Made by a program: the position numbers and the translations under genes | Notes under the pieces: generated by a model | Databases searched by the model: none | The model's input: the letters and a program-made list of their open reading frames with translations, nothing else | Told to the model about the DNA's origin: nothing | In this document: positions 14,436 to 23,090 of the stretch, piece after piece | Layout: every line of letters begins with the position of its first letter | Numbering within the stretch: position 1 is the first letter of the stretch | Source of the DNA: Roseburia sp. | GTDB lineage: Bacteria > Bacillota > Clostridia > Lachnospirales > Lachnospiraceae | DNA length: 64,000 nt | Assembly: GCA_017549185.1 (NCBI GenBank) | Contig: JAFYVJ010000039.1 | Span: forward strand, 1-64,000 | Direction: 5' to 3'

Positions 14436-15512
14436 CTATGCTACGGCTTTTTTATAATTATATTGATTAAGAAGTCTTCTATAGTTTATAACTCCCGCCG
14501 CAAGTTTAAATTTTTTATACTGCCTTACCGCAAAATGTTTCGGATTTTCTTTCTCCAGCTCCTCAAACATCAAATCCACCGGATTTTTAAAATCTTCGTC
14601 ATCTTCCCTTACTTCGCTGGCATTTATCATGTCAAGCAGGGTGGCAAAATTTTGTTCCTCCTCCACACATTCGTAATAGATATAGCCGATGAGTGCCATG
14701 TACAAAAGCTTCTCTGCGTTCACCCAAAAATCTTCACCCGATTTATTTCCATTTCCCGTATTGATAACAAGAATATTCACCAGCGAAATAATATCTTTCT
14801 CATTTCGGATGTAAGCAAACGGATTGTAGTGCATGGATTTTGCAAAATTAATGGTGTTGATAATTTTTATCTTATATCCGTTTTTCGCTAACATTTTGCC
14901 GCATTCAATTAAAACCGTTCCCTTTGGATCAGTAACCACATAGGAACCATGCATCTGCATCAGATTTGGTTTCAGATAAAATCTCGTCTTTCCGGAACCC
15001 GAACCGCCGATAATAATCACATGCTTGTTTCTTGCTAATTTTGCAAGCTTCATTCTGCTGGACATCGTTAAAAATTCCGTTGCTGTCAGTATGATATTGT
15101 TTTCAAAAACCTCGTCTATGTAAGGAGCAATATCCTTCTCTGTTCCCCAACGTGCCGAACCATACTCTCTGCCATTGCGGTACTTCTTTCCATTTTTTGA
15201 TTTGCTGCAAACAATGAGCCAAATAACAAAGGAGCCTGTCACACCGAAAAGCAAATCTTGCGTCCGTAAACTTGGCAGGGGATTTGTAAATGCCTCACCC
15301 ATCCGATTTACTGCATCCACAAATTTCTCAAGCTCCGTTTCTGCACTACTTTCATGGTAAAGCCATGCCAATTTATCAAAAACATAACCTAGCAGAAAAT
15401 AAGGACCATGTATAACGAGAATCTTTTTCCATTTCAGCTTTCGGATTTTATTTCCGGCATTTCGGACTGCGTTCTTTGCAATTTTTGAAATCTTTTCTGC
15501 AATCCTGCTCAT
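14436..15512 (-). pseudogene. virD4: VirD4/TraG coupling protein, N-terminal part, truncated by the nested element
   Basis: The N-terminal 340 residues of the coupling ATPase that links relaxosome to mating channel. Two membrane segments (about 30-48 and 95-115) are followed by the Walker A motif GGSGSGKTRFY and the conserved SYVVTDPKG. Homology ends at KFKLAAG (base 14494). The last 18 residues (VINYRRLLNQYNYKKAVA) are encoded by the element end. Start ATG at 15512 overlaps pcfB by 4 nt. The Walker B and C-terminal parts lie 12 kb away at 1359-2180, so the ICE should be unable to conjugate until the element excises. Confidence 0.93.
14481..14495 (-). other. Left end of the nested element with -10 hexamer, and GG core
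   Basis: On the minus strand GG (14495-14494) is followed by AGTTATAAACTAT. TATAAA (plus 14485-14490) is a good -10 with no -35 at the proper distance in virD4. The partner TTGACA is at the other end of the element. Confidence 0.75.
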
Positions 15513-15994
15513 AATGACCGTTCCCTGTCTTTCTGATGTTCCTTTATATGCTTCTGTCCCCTGCCTGCTTCCAGCACTTCTTTAAACTGTGCTAATTTCT
15601 GCTTTGCAGAAACACGTTTCTTTCCTTTCTTTTTCTCACCGCCACGCACAAATTCCTTAAATGCCTGCGTCAGCACATCGGCATCCCTGCCTTTGAAAAA
15701 CACTAGATATTTTGGCGGCATTACGCTTTTATCCTTTGTGACAGCAAAATCAACCTTATACTTTTTCGCCACACGTTCAAACGCTCGAATATTGCCATCG
15801 CTGATTTCAATATTTGACACACCTGCGTTCTGTCCGACAAGTTCCTTTATTGACTGTTTCCCATGCTTCGGCTGATTCGCCCGCTGCTTTTGGCTTTCAA
15901 GATACATCTTCATCACTTTCCGAAGCACTTCCGCTGTCAGTTTGGAAGTCCTCACCGCAAGGGCAATCGTCTTCTGTGTCACTTCTTCCTGCAT
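15509..15994 (-). CDS. pcfB: PcfB-family conjugation accessory protein
   Basis: A 161-residue protein of the PcfB/DUF3801 family, which precedes virD4 in Tn1549/CTn4-type ICEs and in pCF10-like systems, where PcfB is an accessory factor for substrate docking at the coupling protein. It has helical N-terminal sequence (TSKLTAEVLRKVMKMYLES), a central region GVSNIEISDGNIRAFERVA, the KYLVFFKGRDADVLTQAF segment and a basic C-terminus. Its stop overlaps the virD4 start (ATGA). The two genes therefore form one translational unit. Confidence 0.75.
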   Translation of the reverse strand: MQEEVTQKTIALAVRTSKLTAEVLRKVMKMYLESQKQRANQPKHGKQSIKELVGQNAGVSNIEISDGNIRAFERVAKKYKVDFAVTKDKSVMPPKYLVFFKGRDADVLTQAFKEFVRGGEKKKGKKRVSAKQKLAQFKEVLEAGRGQKHIKEHQKDRERSL

Positions 15995-16080
15995 TTTCCG
16001 CCTCCTTCTGTCGTCTGCTCCTATTTTTTATGGTGGAACAAACAGCCTGTGCAATAAATAATTCATATGATTCCTTTCCA

Positions 16081-16103
16081 CTTTTGGACATTGTGTCCTA
16101 AAG
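16081..16103. repeat. Single dispersed copy of the GGACA-N3-TGTCC repeat (upstream of pcfB)
   Basis: CTTTTGGACATTGTGTCCTAAAG matches the core of the ten-copy array at 1013-1358, in the same orientation. It lies about 90 nt upstream of the pcfB start codon. Confidence 0.8.
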
Positions 16104-16117
16104 TCCAAAAACACAAA

Positions 16118-16158
16118 AAGGCAGCCATAAATCGTTTCTTCTGATTCATAGCTGCCTT
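16118..16158 (-). terminator. Intrinsic terminator after the SymE-like gene
   Basis: AAGGCAGC (16118-16125) pairs with GCTGCCTT (16151-16158). On the minus strand the stem is followed by TTT. It lies about 105 nt past the SymE-like stop. Confidence 0.65.
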
Positions 16159-16264
16159 ACGCTGTGTAAATTTTTATCAAAACAGTATGCTTTTGTCACT
16201 TCACTTGTGAAAATAATGCCTACTCAGCATACCATTATAAAATAATCCTGATGCCTTTCTTGTT

Positions 16265-16465
16265 TTATTTTTTCAAACCTGCATAATCTACTGTTTCTGC
16301 TACAATAAGTGGTGTAATAATAATTCTGCCCTGTTCTAAACTTACTGACACCTTTGTTCCAATTGGAAAACCAAACTCTTCTAAATATTTTCCTTTTACC
16401 TGTAACGTAGGTACGTCCTGATATTTATATCCACTTGTAGCATTTATCTTTAATTTTCTTTCCAC
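16265..16465 (-). CDS. SymE-like AbrB-fold small protein
   Basis: A 66-residue protein resembling the SymE family (AbrB/MazE-like swapped-hairpin fold): VPTLQVKGKYLEEFGFPIGTK, then VSLEQGRIIITPL. Escherichia coli SymE is a nucleoid-associated toxin of an SOS-induced module; whether this one is a toxin or a DNA-binding regulator is unknown. I chose the GTG at 16465 because GGGAGGAA lies just before it; the ATG at 16489 would put that site inside the gene. A copy of the GGACA-N3-TGTCC repeat lies 32 nt upstream, making it a candidate binder of that repeat. Confidence 0.65.
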   Translation of the reverse strand: MERKLKINATSGYKYQDVPTLQVKGKYLEEFGFPIGTKVSVSLEQGRIIITPLIVAETVDYAGLKK

Positions 16466-16496
16466 AAAAATTCCTCCCTGTATTTCCATCTGTCAA

Positions 16497-16519
16497 CTTT
16501 TGGACACAATGTCCTAAAG
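16497..16519. repeat. Single dispersed copy of the GGACA-N3-TGTCC repeat (upstream of the SymE-like gene)
   Basis: CTTTTGGACACAATGTCCTAAAG matches the array core. It overlaps the repA stop codon and lies just upstream of the SymE-like start. Confidence 0.8.
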
Positions 16520-17654
16520 TGCTTGTCCAACTACTCCATATTCATTTCCGCCATACAAATCATGCTGAACTTCCTGCTGATAATAGTAATTCATTGTATT
16601 TGGAGCGTTATAAAGTGTAGTAATCAAATATGAGCGAATATTTCCTATTTTGCTTGTGGTATTTTTCATGCACTCCATTACATACTCAATATGTCCCTGA
16701 TTTAATTTTAAAAATTTTGCTTTTACAAGCTCATAAGGATAATCTTCCCCGCCAATGCGTATGCTGGTACGTTTCACACAAACGACATCACAAATAAGCT
16801 GGTAAAGTTCCTCTGCCAGTTCTCTTTCATGCTTTTGAGCATAATTCATATAATAATCATACTCAATATTTTCACGGATAATCTGCATATAAGCATTTAT
16901 CTCATCCATTCCATCTGCATTGCATTCCGATGATTGATAGATAAGATTGTTATAACTATTATCAGTATAGTTATTATTAGTATAATTAGAGTTCGATTTT
17001 CGAACCTCTTGAAGTTCGATTTCCGAACCTCCTGAAGTTCGATTTTCGGTCTTCTTGAAGTTCGATTTCCGAACCTCTTGAAGTTCGATTTTCCGACTTC
17101 TTGAAGTTCGATTTTCGAACTTCTGGATGTTCGATTTCCCGACTTCTTGAAGTTCGGTTTTCAAAATCCCCTACAAATTCTACTTTTTCGATTTCCTGAT
17201 GTTCGATTTCCGAACTTCTTGAAGTTTGATTTTCGAACTTCTGGATGTTCGATTTTGCTACTGTTTCCGTTATTTCTTCTGCTTCCACTACAGCAAAATT
17301 CTTCACATAAATGATATCCGGTTTTCCTAACCCCTGTCTCTTTTTCTCTATTAGACCAATTCCCTTTTTACTATCGAGCTCTGCCAAAATCTTAGAACAT
17401 TTCTCTTTTGCACAATTCAAATCTTCCATAATATTTTCTAATGTATAATGAATATATGCCCTGTTCTCACTGTCAAACCACCCGTTTTTCATCGACAATG
17501 CCATTCTGTCCAACATTAATCCGTAAAGAAGCTTTGCATCACTAGACAATTCTTTGAAACGTTTATCTTTTATCAGCAAACGTGGAACTCTGTAAAAAGA
17601 AAACTGTTCCGCCTCTATTCCATAATAATAATCAAATTTCAACTTCTCATCCAT
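16514..17654 (-). pseudogene. repA: RepA-type replication initiator, frame-split inside its iterons
   Basis: The N-terminal frame (17654 to 16986, 222 residues) has the RepA_N/DnaD-like initiator domain (AEQFSFYRVPRLLIKDKRF, then SDAKLLYGLMLDRMALSMKNG). It runs through a 23-bp repeat array and stops right after it (SRGSKIEL). A second frame, open from 17164 through the same repeats, carries the C-terminal helical domain (YMNYAQKHERELAEELYQL) to 16514. Because 23 is not a multiple of 3 and all three frames of the repeat are open, the number of repeats sets the frame. The present number leaves N- and C-domains unjoined. It lies between parB and the SymE-like gene, as in related ICEs. Confidence 0.8.
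16991..17269. repeat. 23-bp iteron array (candidate oriV) within repA
   Basis: Repeats starting GTTCGATTT begin at 16991, 17014, 17037, 17060, 17083, 17106, 17129 and 17152, exactly 23 bp apart. After one degenerate unit (49-bp step) three more follow at 17201, 17224 and 17247. Units contain AAGTTCGA-TTT-TCGAACTT palindromes. Iterons inside the initiator gene are the known origin layout of RepA_N plasmids, so this is the probable replication origin of the excised ICE. Confidence 0.85.
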
Positions 17655-17673
17655 GTCTGCTACACCCCCGCTT

Positions 17674-18570
17674 TTATCCTCTGCCTTTCCATTCTTCCAG
17701 CAGTTCTAAAATGACAGCTTCCATTTCCTTCTCCGTATAATCTTCCGGAAAATACTGGCTTACTTTCTCTGCCTTAATGGTCAGCTTCCGTTCCTTCGGC
17801 TTCTGTTCTGACAAAATTAATTCTGCCATCGCCTTTGTAAGTTCTCCTTTTTTGGCATATTCTTTCAACTTGCCGGACTGTTCCGTGCTTACATTTACTT
17901 TCTGTTCCACAAGCAGCTGTACCACCCATTCCTGCTCATCTTCTGCCAAAAAAGAAATATCCGTTCCCTGCACAATTCCTAATTTCTTATTATCCACCAT
18001 CGCAAGTAATTCTTCGTTAAGTCTCGACAGCCAAATATACCGCTGTACCGTCTTCCCGCTTTCACCGGCAGTTTCTCCGATTTCATCAAAACTGTTTCCT
18101 CCGGTTCGTTTCCCTTGATGCTTTACCGCTTCAAATTTCATGCGGTATGCTTTCGCTTTTTCACTTGGCAGAATATCCTCACGCTGAATATTTGTGTCAA
18201 CCATAATCACAGTTGCTTCATCATCGGTATAATTCCGCACAAACATTGGCATAGTTGTTTTTCCAGCCAGCTCGCTTGCCCGTTTTCTGCGATGTCCGGC
18301 AATAATCTCATAACCGCCCTCTGCCCGTGGTCTTGCAATCCCCGGCATTAACACACCATGTTTTCTAATGCTTTCCACGGTTTCTTCCATCTTCGCATCA
18401 TCTAACACACGAAATGGATGGTTTTTAAATATATGTAAATCATCGAGAGCAAGCTCCATAACCTGCTCCGATGTACTTGTTTCCTGTTTTATCTCATTTC
18501 CAAATCCAAATAAATTGTCAAAACTGTTTAACTGGATTTTGGAAGCACTCCCTTTTCTTCCACTGCTCAT
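17674..18570 (-). CDS. parB: ParB partition protein
   Basis: A 298-residue ParB/Spo0J-family protein. The N-terminal ParB/sulfiredoxin-like CTPase domain (about 35-125) includes HPFRVLDDAKMEETVESIRKHG and the GYEIIAGHRRKRASELAGK motif. A helix-turn-helix region follows (about 140-225, SFDEIGETAGESGKTVQRYI), then a basic C-terminal segment. The start overlaps the parA stop by 4 nt (ATGA). With ParA it should stabilise the excised circular ICE. I do not see a canonical parS; the GGACA-N3-TGTCC repeats are candidate centromere sites. Confidence 0.93.
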   Translation of the reverse strand: MSSGRKGSASKIQLNSFDNLFGFGNEIKQETSTSEQVMELALDDLHIFKNHPFRVLDDAKMEETVESIRKHGVLMPGIARPRAEGGYEIIAGHRRKRASELAGKTTMPMFVRNYTDDEATVIMVDTNIQREDILPSEKAKAYRMKFEAVKHQGKRTGGNSFDEIGETAGESGKTVQRYIWLSRLNEELLAMVDNKKLGIVQGTDISFLAEDEQEWVVQLLVEQKVNVSTEQSGKLKEYAKKGELTKAMAELILSEQKPKERKLTIKAEKVSQYFPEDYTEKEMEAVILELLEEWKGRG

Positions 18571-19442
18571 TCCGTACCTCCATTTTCCACGGTACGCTGA
18601 TGAACAGCCACCTCTATTGCTTCACTCTGCAAATCGGACTCACACTCTATCCCAAGCACTTCCTCTGTAAGTGAAAGATATGCCACCGCAACCTTTCCTT
18701 TCGGATCATGCTTAAAAATACTGATTCCCTCTGCTGAAATCTCCGCAGCTCTCACGGATTCCGGTATGCTGTTTGCAAATATCTTCACTTTACTTCCATA
18801 ATTTTCTCTTACCATTACACTAATATCTCTTGCATAATTCGTCCGGCTGTTTACCATCGTAAGCAAAATTCCCTCAATCTGAAGTTTCGGATTAATCTGA
18901 CGTTTTACTTTCCCAATCGTTTTAATCAACTGCTCCAGTCCCTTTACCGGAAGATACGCAGCCTGCAACGGAATCAGTACGCTGTCTGCACAGGCTAACG
19001 CATTTATCGTAATCATGCCAAGCGATGGAGAGCAATCTATCAAAATCCAGTCATAATACGGTTTCATTTTCTCTATGTAATCCTGCATAATCCGTTCTCT
19101 GCCCATCACATTTACAAGAGATACTTCCAATCCCGACAGTTCAATATTTGCAGGCATTAAATCCACACCTTCTTCATGGTGCAAAATTCCCTCTGCGGAA
19201 TCTACTTCTTGCTCGTTAATTATCTTTCCCATAATGCTTGCCAATGTAATCTCCAGTTTATCCGGTTCACGATAACCCAAACTTGCTGTAAGACTGCCCT
19301 GTGCATCTGCATCTACTAAAAGTACCTTTTTTCCCATTTTCGCTAAACCTACACCCAAATTTCCGGCTGTGGTTGTTTTTCCGGTTCCACCTTTTTGGCA
19401 GGCGATAGCCATAACATGACACATTTTATCTGTTCCACACAT
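18567..19442 (-). CDS. parA: ParA partition ATPase
   Basis: A 291-residue deviant Walker-type ATPase of the ParA/Soj family. The Walker A box CQKGGTGKTTTAGNLGV lies near residue 16, KVLLVDADAQGSLT near 43 and DWILIDCSPSLGMIT near 130. The start ATG (19442) follows GAGGAAAAATC. It has no N-terminal helix-turn-helix, so it is the short Soj-type form. First gene of the parA-parB-repA unit. Confidence 0.95.
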   Translation of the reverse strand: MCGTDKMCHVMAIACQKGGTGKTTTAGNLGVGLAKMGKKVLLVDADAQGSLTASLGYREPDKLEITLASIMGKIINEQEVDSAEGILHHEEGVDLMPANIELSGLEVSLVNVMGRERIMQDYIEKMKPYYDWILIDCSPSLGMITINALACADSVLIPLQAAYLPVKGLEQLIKTIGKVKRQINPKLQIEGILLTMVNSRTNYARDISVMVRENYGSKVKIFANSIPESVRAAEISAEGISIFKHDPKGKVAVAYLSLTEEVLGIECESDLQSEAIEVAVHQRTVENGGTE

Positions 19443-19518
19443 GATTTTTCCTCACTTTTCTGAAATCTGTCTTCTTCGGTCTGTGCCGAAACAGCACAGA
19501 CCTATGTAATCGTGGCTG

Positions 19519-19692
19519 CTATTCCTTTTCGCTCAATCGCTTGATTACCACATAAACCCTGTAATATTTGTCCGTTCCCTTATTCAGATACATATCCGAA
19601 AATTCCAAGACCTCTATTTTCGGGATTCTGTCTAAAATTCGTTCAAACCACTTAATATCGTTCTTCGTTCCCATCAATCTGACTTTTAACAT
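19519..19692 (-). CDS. Small DUF3970-like ICE protein
   Basis: A 57-residue protein starting MLKVRLMGTKNDIKWFERIL and ending with basic residues. It resembles the short DUF3970 proteins found beside parA in this ICE family. The start codon overlaps the stop of the upstream DUF6075-like gene (TAATG), so it is translationally coupled. No function is known. Confidence 0.65.
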   Translation of the reverse strand: MLKVRLMGTKNDIKWFERILDRIPKIEVLEFSDMYLNKGTDKYYRVYVVIKRLSEKE

Positions 19693-20159
19693 TAATCCTG
19701 TCCTCCAAACATGGCATACAGCTTCCTGTTATAAGTTGCATACTCCGGATACCGAATTTGTATTGCCTGCCAAAAGAATGGTGCATAAGAACAAGAAAAC
19801 AATTCTTCTACACTATATTGGCTGCACTCACTTAACTGTTCTTCTGCATCTTCATAATCCAAAACACTCGGAGTTCCATTGCAATAAAGATTAAATGCCA
19901 TTCTTACCACTTTTACACTTCCGCTTGTCTGCCAGCCTTCTCTTAAACACTCTGTTTTTACACAGCCGGTCTCAAAATCGTAAATGTTATCCACATATCT
20001 TCTTGTATCTGCGTTGATACCGAGGCAGTAAACCAACGCCTTATGATATACGTCCTGACAACGTACCTGCTCTAATTTTTCGTAATAAAATTTCTCATGT
20101 GCTTCACTAATAAAATTGATGTTCTGTTCTTTTTCTGCTCCTAACGCTGTACTGTTCAT
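19692..20159 (-). CDS. DUF6075-like ICE protein
   Basis: A 155-residue protein that resembles the DUF6075 proteins at this end of Tn1549/CTn4-type ICEs. It is acidic and helical, with segments NFISEAHEKFYYEKLEQVRC, YCLGINADTRRYVDNIYDF and YAPFFWQAIQIRYPEY. I chose the ATG at 20159 (MNSTALGAEK) since GGAGG lies 10 nt upstream; the longer frame to 20231 has no such site. It is the outermost ICE gene before lysS. Its function is unknown. Confidence 0.7.
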   Translation of the reverse strand: MNSTALGAEKEQNINFISEAHEKFYYEKLEQVRCQDVYHKALVYCLGINADTRRYVDNIYDFETGCVKTECLREGWQTSGSVKVVRMAFNLYCNGTPSVLDYEDAEEQLSECSQYSVEELFSCSYAPFFWQAIQIRYPEYATYNRKLYAMFGGQD

Positions 20160-20234
20160 TCTCTTTTTTCCTCCAATTCTTAAATTTTGACCATAACACA
20201 TTGGCTTATTTTGAAATGCAAAAAAGGACATTTC

Positions 20235-20401
20235 TCTAAAATTTCTTTTAGAAAAATGTCCTTATAGTACAAAATATTAACTTGGACTGACTCGATTTTA
20301 ATTTAAAATCATTTATTAAAACCCTTTAAAAGAGATTATTTTGTCGTACTCTTGTCGTACAATACAGTTAAAAGTCCTTCAAACCCTTGATTTTCCTAGC
20401 T
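20235..20401. other. ICE-chromosome boundary region downstream of lysS
   Basis: Between the last ICE gene and the lysS stop lies AT-rich DNA with a direct repeat TTGTCGTAC (20341-20349 and 20352-20360). It contains the AT-rich GATTTTAATTTAAAATCATT, itself partly palindromic. Small direct repeats and AT-rich target DNA fit the end of a Tn1549-type ICE. The exact attachment site cannot be fixed because the integrase gene and the other end are outside the window. Confidence 0.45.
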
Positions 20402-21898
20402 TTATTTGTCCAATGACTTCATCGTTGGGAATAACAATACATCCCTAATCGCTGGTGAGTTTGTCATGAGCATTGTCATACGGTCGATACCATATCCGAT
20501 ACCGCCTGTTGGTGGCATACCAACTGCAAGTGCATTAAGGAAGTCTTCATCTGTGTGGTTTGCTTCATCATCACCAGCTGCAAACAATTCTTCCTGTGCT
20601 TCGAAACGTTTTCTCTGATCTTCTGGATCATTAAGCTCTGAATATGCATTTGCCATTTCCCAACCATTCATAAAGAACTCGAAACGTTCTACATATTCTG
20701 GATTCTCTGGTTTCTTCTTTGTTAATGGAGAAATCTCGATTGGATGATCCATTACAAATGTTGGCTGGATTAAGTGATCTTCTACGTATGTTTCGAAGAA
20801 GAGATTTAAGATATCACCTTTCTTGTGGTGTTCTTCAAACTCAATGTGGTGCTCTTTTGCAAGTGCACGTGCAGCTTCTAAGTCTGCTACTTCATTCCAA
20901 TCTACGTTCGCATATTTCTTAACAGCATCTACCATTGTAATACGCTCGAATGGTTTTGACAAATCCATTGTGTGCTCGCCATATGTAAGCACGAGAGAAC
21001 CATTTACCTCCTGAGCAACATAGCGGTATAAGTTTTCTGTTAAATCCATCATACCGTGATAATCTGTATATGCCTGATATAATTCCATTAATGTAAATTC
21101 TGGATTGTGTCTAGTATCTAAACCTTCGTTACGGAATACACGTCCGATTTCATAAACACGTTCCAAACCACCTACGATAAGTCTCTTTAAATATAATTCA
21201 AGAGAAATACGAAGTTTTAAGTCTTCGTTTAAGGCGTTGAAATGTGTCTCAAATGGTCTTGCTGCTGCACCACCTGCGTTAGATACTAACATTGGTGTCT
21301 CTACTTCCATGAAGCCCTGTCCATCTAAGTAGTTACGAATGCTCTTTAATACTTTTGAACGTTTGATGAAAGTATCCTTTACCTCTTCGTTCATAATTAA
21401 GTCCACATATCTCTGACGATATCTGGTATCTGTATCTGTAAGCCCATGATATTTTTCTGGTAAAATCTGTAAGCTCTTAGAAAGAAGTGTTACTTCTTCT
21501 GCATGGATAGAAATCTCGCCCTTCTGAGTTCTGAAAACTTTACCCTTAACCCCTAAGATATCGCCTACATCATATTTTTTGAAATCTTTGTAGCTTTCTT
21601 CACCGATTTCGTCACGAGCAACGTATACCTGAATGTTGCCTTCTTTATCCTGAATGTTGCAGAAAGAAGCTTTACCCATGACACGTTTTAACATCATACG
21701 ACCTGCGATAGTTGCAACCTGACCTTCTAAAGCGTCAAAATCATTTTTGATATCCATGCTGTGATGTGTTACATCATATTTTGTGATTACAAATGGGTCC
21801 TTTCCATTTGCCTGCAATTCATGCAATTTGTCGTAACGAACCTGAATCAACTGGTTAATATCCTGCTGCTGTCCGCCATTGTTATTCTGCTCTGCCAT
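20402..21898 (-). CDS. lysS: Lysyl-tRNA synthetase (class II)
   Basis: A 498-residue LysRS that charges tRNA-Lys with lysine. The N-terminal OB-fold anticodon domain spans about 55-160 (AGRMMLKRVMGKASFCNIQD). Class II motif 2 is VFRNEGLDTRHNPEFTLME near 258, and motif 3 is GIGYGIDRMTMLMTNS near 465. The length is normal for the family. It is followed downstream by the ICE boundary and lies 54 nt downstream of greA in the same direction, a pairing common in Firmicutes. Confidence 0.97.
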   Translation of the reverse strand: MAEQNNNGGQQQDINQLIQVRYDKLHELQANGKDPFVITKYDVTHHSMDIKNDFDALEGQVATIAGRMMLKRVMGKASFCNIQDKEGNIQVYVARDEIGEESYKDFKKYDVGDILGVKGKVFRTQKGEISIHAEEVTLLSKSLQILPEKYHGLTDTDTRYRQRYVDLIMNEEVKDTFIKRSKVLKSIRNYLDGQGFMEVETPMLVSNAGGAAARPFETHFNALNEDLKLRISLELYLKRLIVGGLERVYEIGRVFRNEGLDTRHNPEFTLMELYQAYTDYHGMMDLTENLYRYVAQEVNGSLVLTYGEHTMDLSKPFERITMVDAVKKYANVDWNEVADLEAARALAKEHHIEFEEHHKKGDILNLFFETYVEDHLIQPTFVMDHPIEISPLTKKKPENPEYVERFEFFMNGWEMANAYSELNDPEDQRKRFEAQEELFAAGDDEANHTDEDFLNALAVGMPPTGGIGYGIDRMTMLMTNSPAIRDVLLFPTMKSLDK

Positions 21899-21952
21899 GT
21901 TTTCCTCCTTAATTCTTCCGCTTGTTACGGTGTACCTTCTGTTCTTCTGTAA

Positions 21953-22432
21953 TTAGTTTGCTTTGTAAATTTCAAGTACTTTATATGAAATCTCGCCAGC
22001 TTGTGTCGCTACTGTTACTATATCTCCAACTTTTTTGCCCATAAGAGCTTTTCCTACTGGTGACTCGTTAGAGATTTTTCCTTTTAAGCTATTCGCTTCT
22101 GTACTACCTACGATTTTGTATTCTAATTCTTCTTCAAATTCCATGTCATAGATACGAACACTACAACCAATATTAATCTGGTCTAAGTTTACATCGTCTT
22201 CTACTACAACTTCTGCATTCTTTAAGATTTTCTCAATTTCCTCAATACGAGCTTCAATGTCTCTCTGCTCATCTTTTGCTGCATCATATTCTGCATTTTC
22301 AGAAAGGTCTCCTTGCTCTCTGGCTTCTTTGATTTTATCAGCAACTTCTTTTCTCTTAACGACTTTTAATTCCTGTAATTCATCTTCTAACTTTTTAAGT
22401 CCCTCATAAGTCAAAATATTCTTCTTTGTCAT
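21953..22432 (-). CDS. greA: Transcription elongation factor GreA
   Basis: A 159-residue factor that rescues backtracked RNA polymerase by stimulating transcript cleavage. The N-terminal coiled coil (about 10-75) carries [20 protein letters not shown] with the acidic tip residues. The C-terminal FKBP-like domain ends [16 protein letters not shown]. The length is typical. Co-directional with lysS, probably one transcript. Confidence 0.97.
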   Translation of the reverse strand: MTKKNILTYEGLKKLEDELQELKVVKRKEVADKIKEAREQGDLSENAEYDAAKDEQRDIEARIEEIEKILKNAEVVVEDDVNLDQINIGCSVRIYDMEFEEELEYKIVGSTEANSLKGKISNESPVGKALMGKKVGDIVTVATQAGEISYKVLEIYKAN

Positions 22433-22456
22433 TTCATTCTACCCTTCTTTGTAAAA

Positions 22457-23002
22457 TTATTCGTCCCTGTAAAAACCCTCTTCAAATCTGTCTCTTACGT
22501 ATTTTCTGTCATTTGTGTGTTTACCCTTGACAATCACAGTATTATAACCGAACGGCACTACTATGTCAAGGTTTTCCCTTATTTCCCAAGGTTTTTTGTG
22601 GATGGGAATATAACCGCAATTTGTTACTCCGCCCAAATGATAGCACCGTCCACTCCATTCAAAATCCAAAATTATTTTAAATTTCCCCTCGGAATTTAAT
22701 CTGCCTACCCACTTTTGTTCCTTTTTAGGCATTATCGCTGTAACCAGTCCATTTTCCTCATATGCACATTCTGCGAACTCGAAATAATACTCCTTCCGAT
22801 CCGTATATACTGTTAACGAATTAATATTTTCTTTTAACTGATTCAGCACGTCCAACGCATCAGCTTGTTCAAAAAGATGTGGTTCTTCTACCTCTTCGTC
22901 AAAGATAATGAGTTCTGCTTTTGCCAGATTGATACCCTTTTCTTTTATAACACAAAAGAAAATAGGAGCAAACTCTACTAAATAAGGATTCTCAAATGCC
23001 AT
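22457..23002 (-). CDS. Hypothetical protein of 181 residues
   Basis: I do not recognise a characterised family. The protein is soluble and acidic, begins MAFENPYLVEFAPIFFCVI, contains a helical region (LFEQADALDVLNQLKENI) and a C-terminal half with Trp/Tyr-rich strands (FEWSGRCYHLGGVTNCGYIP). It has two cysteines about 9 residues apart but no clear metal site. It is separated from greA by 24 nt on the same strand, suggesting co-transcription. Codon use is ordinary. Confidence 0.6.
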   Translation of the reverse strand: MAFENPYLVEFAPIFFCVIKEKGINLAKAELIIFDEEVEEPHLFEQADALDVLNQLKENINSLTVYTDRKEYYFEFAECAYEENGLVTAIMPKKEQKWVGRLNSEGKFKIILDFEWSGRCYHLGGVTNCGYIPIHKKPWEIRENLDIVVPFGYNTVIVKGKHTNDRKYVRDRFEEGFYRDE

Positions 23003-23090
23003 ATTCTATACCTTAATCTCTGAGTGACACTTCCCAACTGTCATTGAAGTAATTTAGGATATTATATGTTGGCAACTCCTCAAACATTCC

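Larger units (their letters stand above)
2181..14493 (-). mobile_element. 12.3-kb Tn4451-type mobilizable element inserted in virD4, carrying a RiPP-like operon
   Basis: On the minus strand the left junction reads GCGGCG-GG-AGTTATAAACTATAG (GG at 14494-14495). The right junction reads TTGACAAGTTGTAACA-GG-CAAAACG (GG at 2179-2180). The termini are imperfect inverted repeats (GTTATAAACT against GTTACAACTT), as expected for a large serine recombinase that exchanges around a 2-bp core. Contents from left end to right end are recombinase, RiPP-like cargo, DUF3847-like gene, candidate oriT, MobA/MobL relaxase, Rpn nuclease and TnpW. Recombinase at one end reading inward, and TnpW, match Tn4451 relatives. 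The boundaries come from reconstructing the uninterrupted virD4. Confidence 0.9.

Noticed and set aside
16991..17269. CRISPR-like or random tandem repeat
   Set aside because: The 23-bp units lie inside a replication initiator gene and contain palindromes, which fits iterons better.
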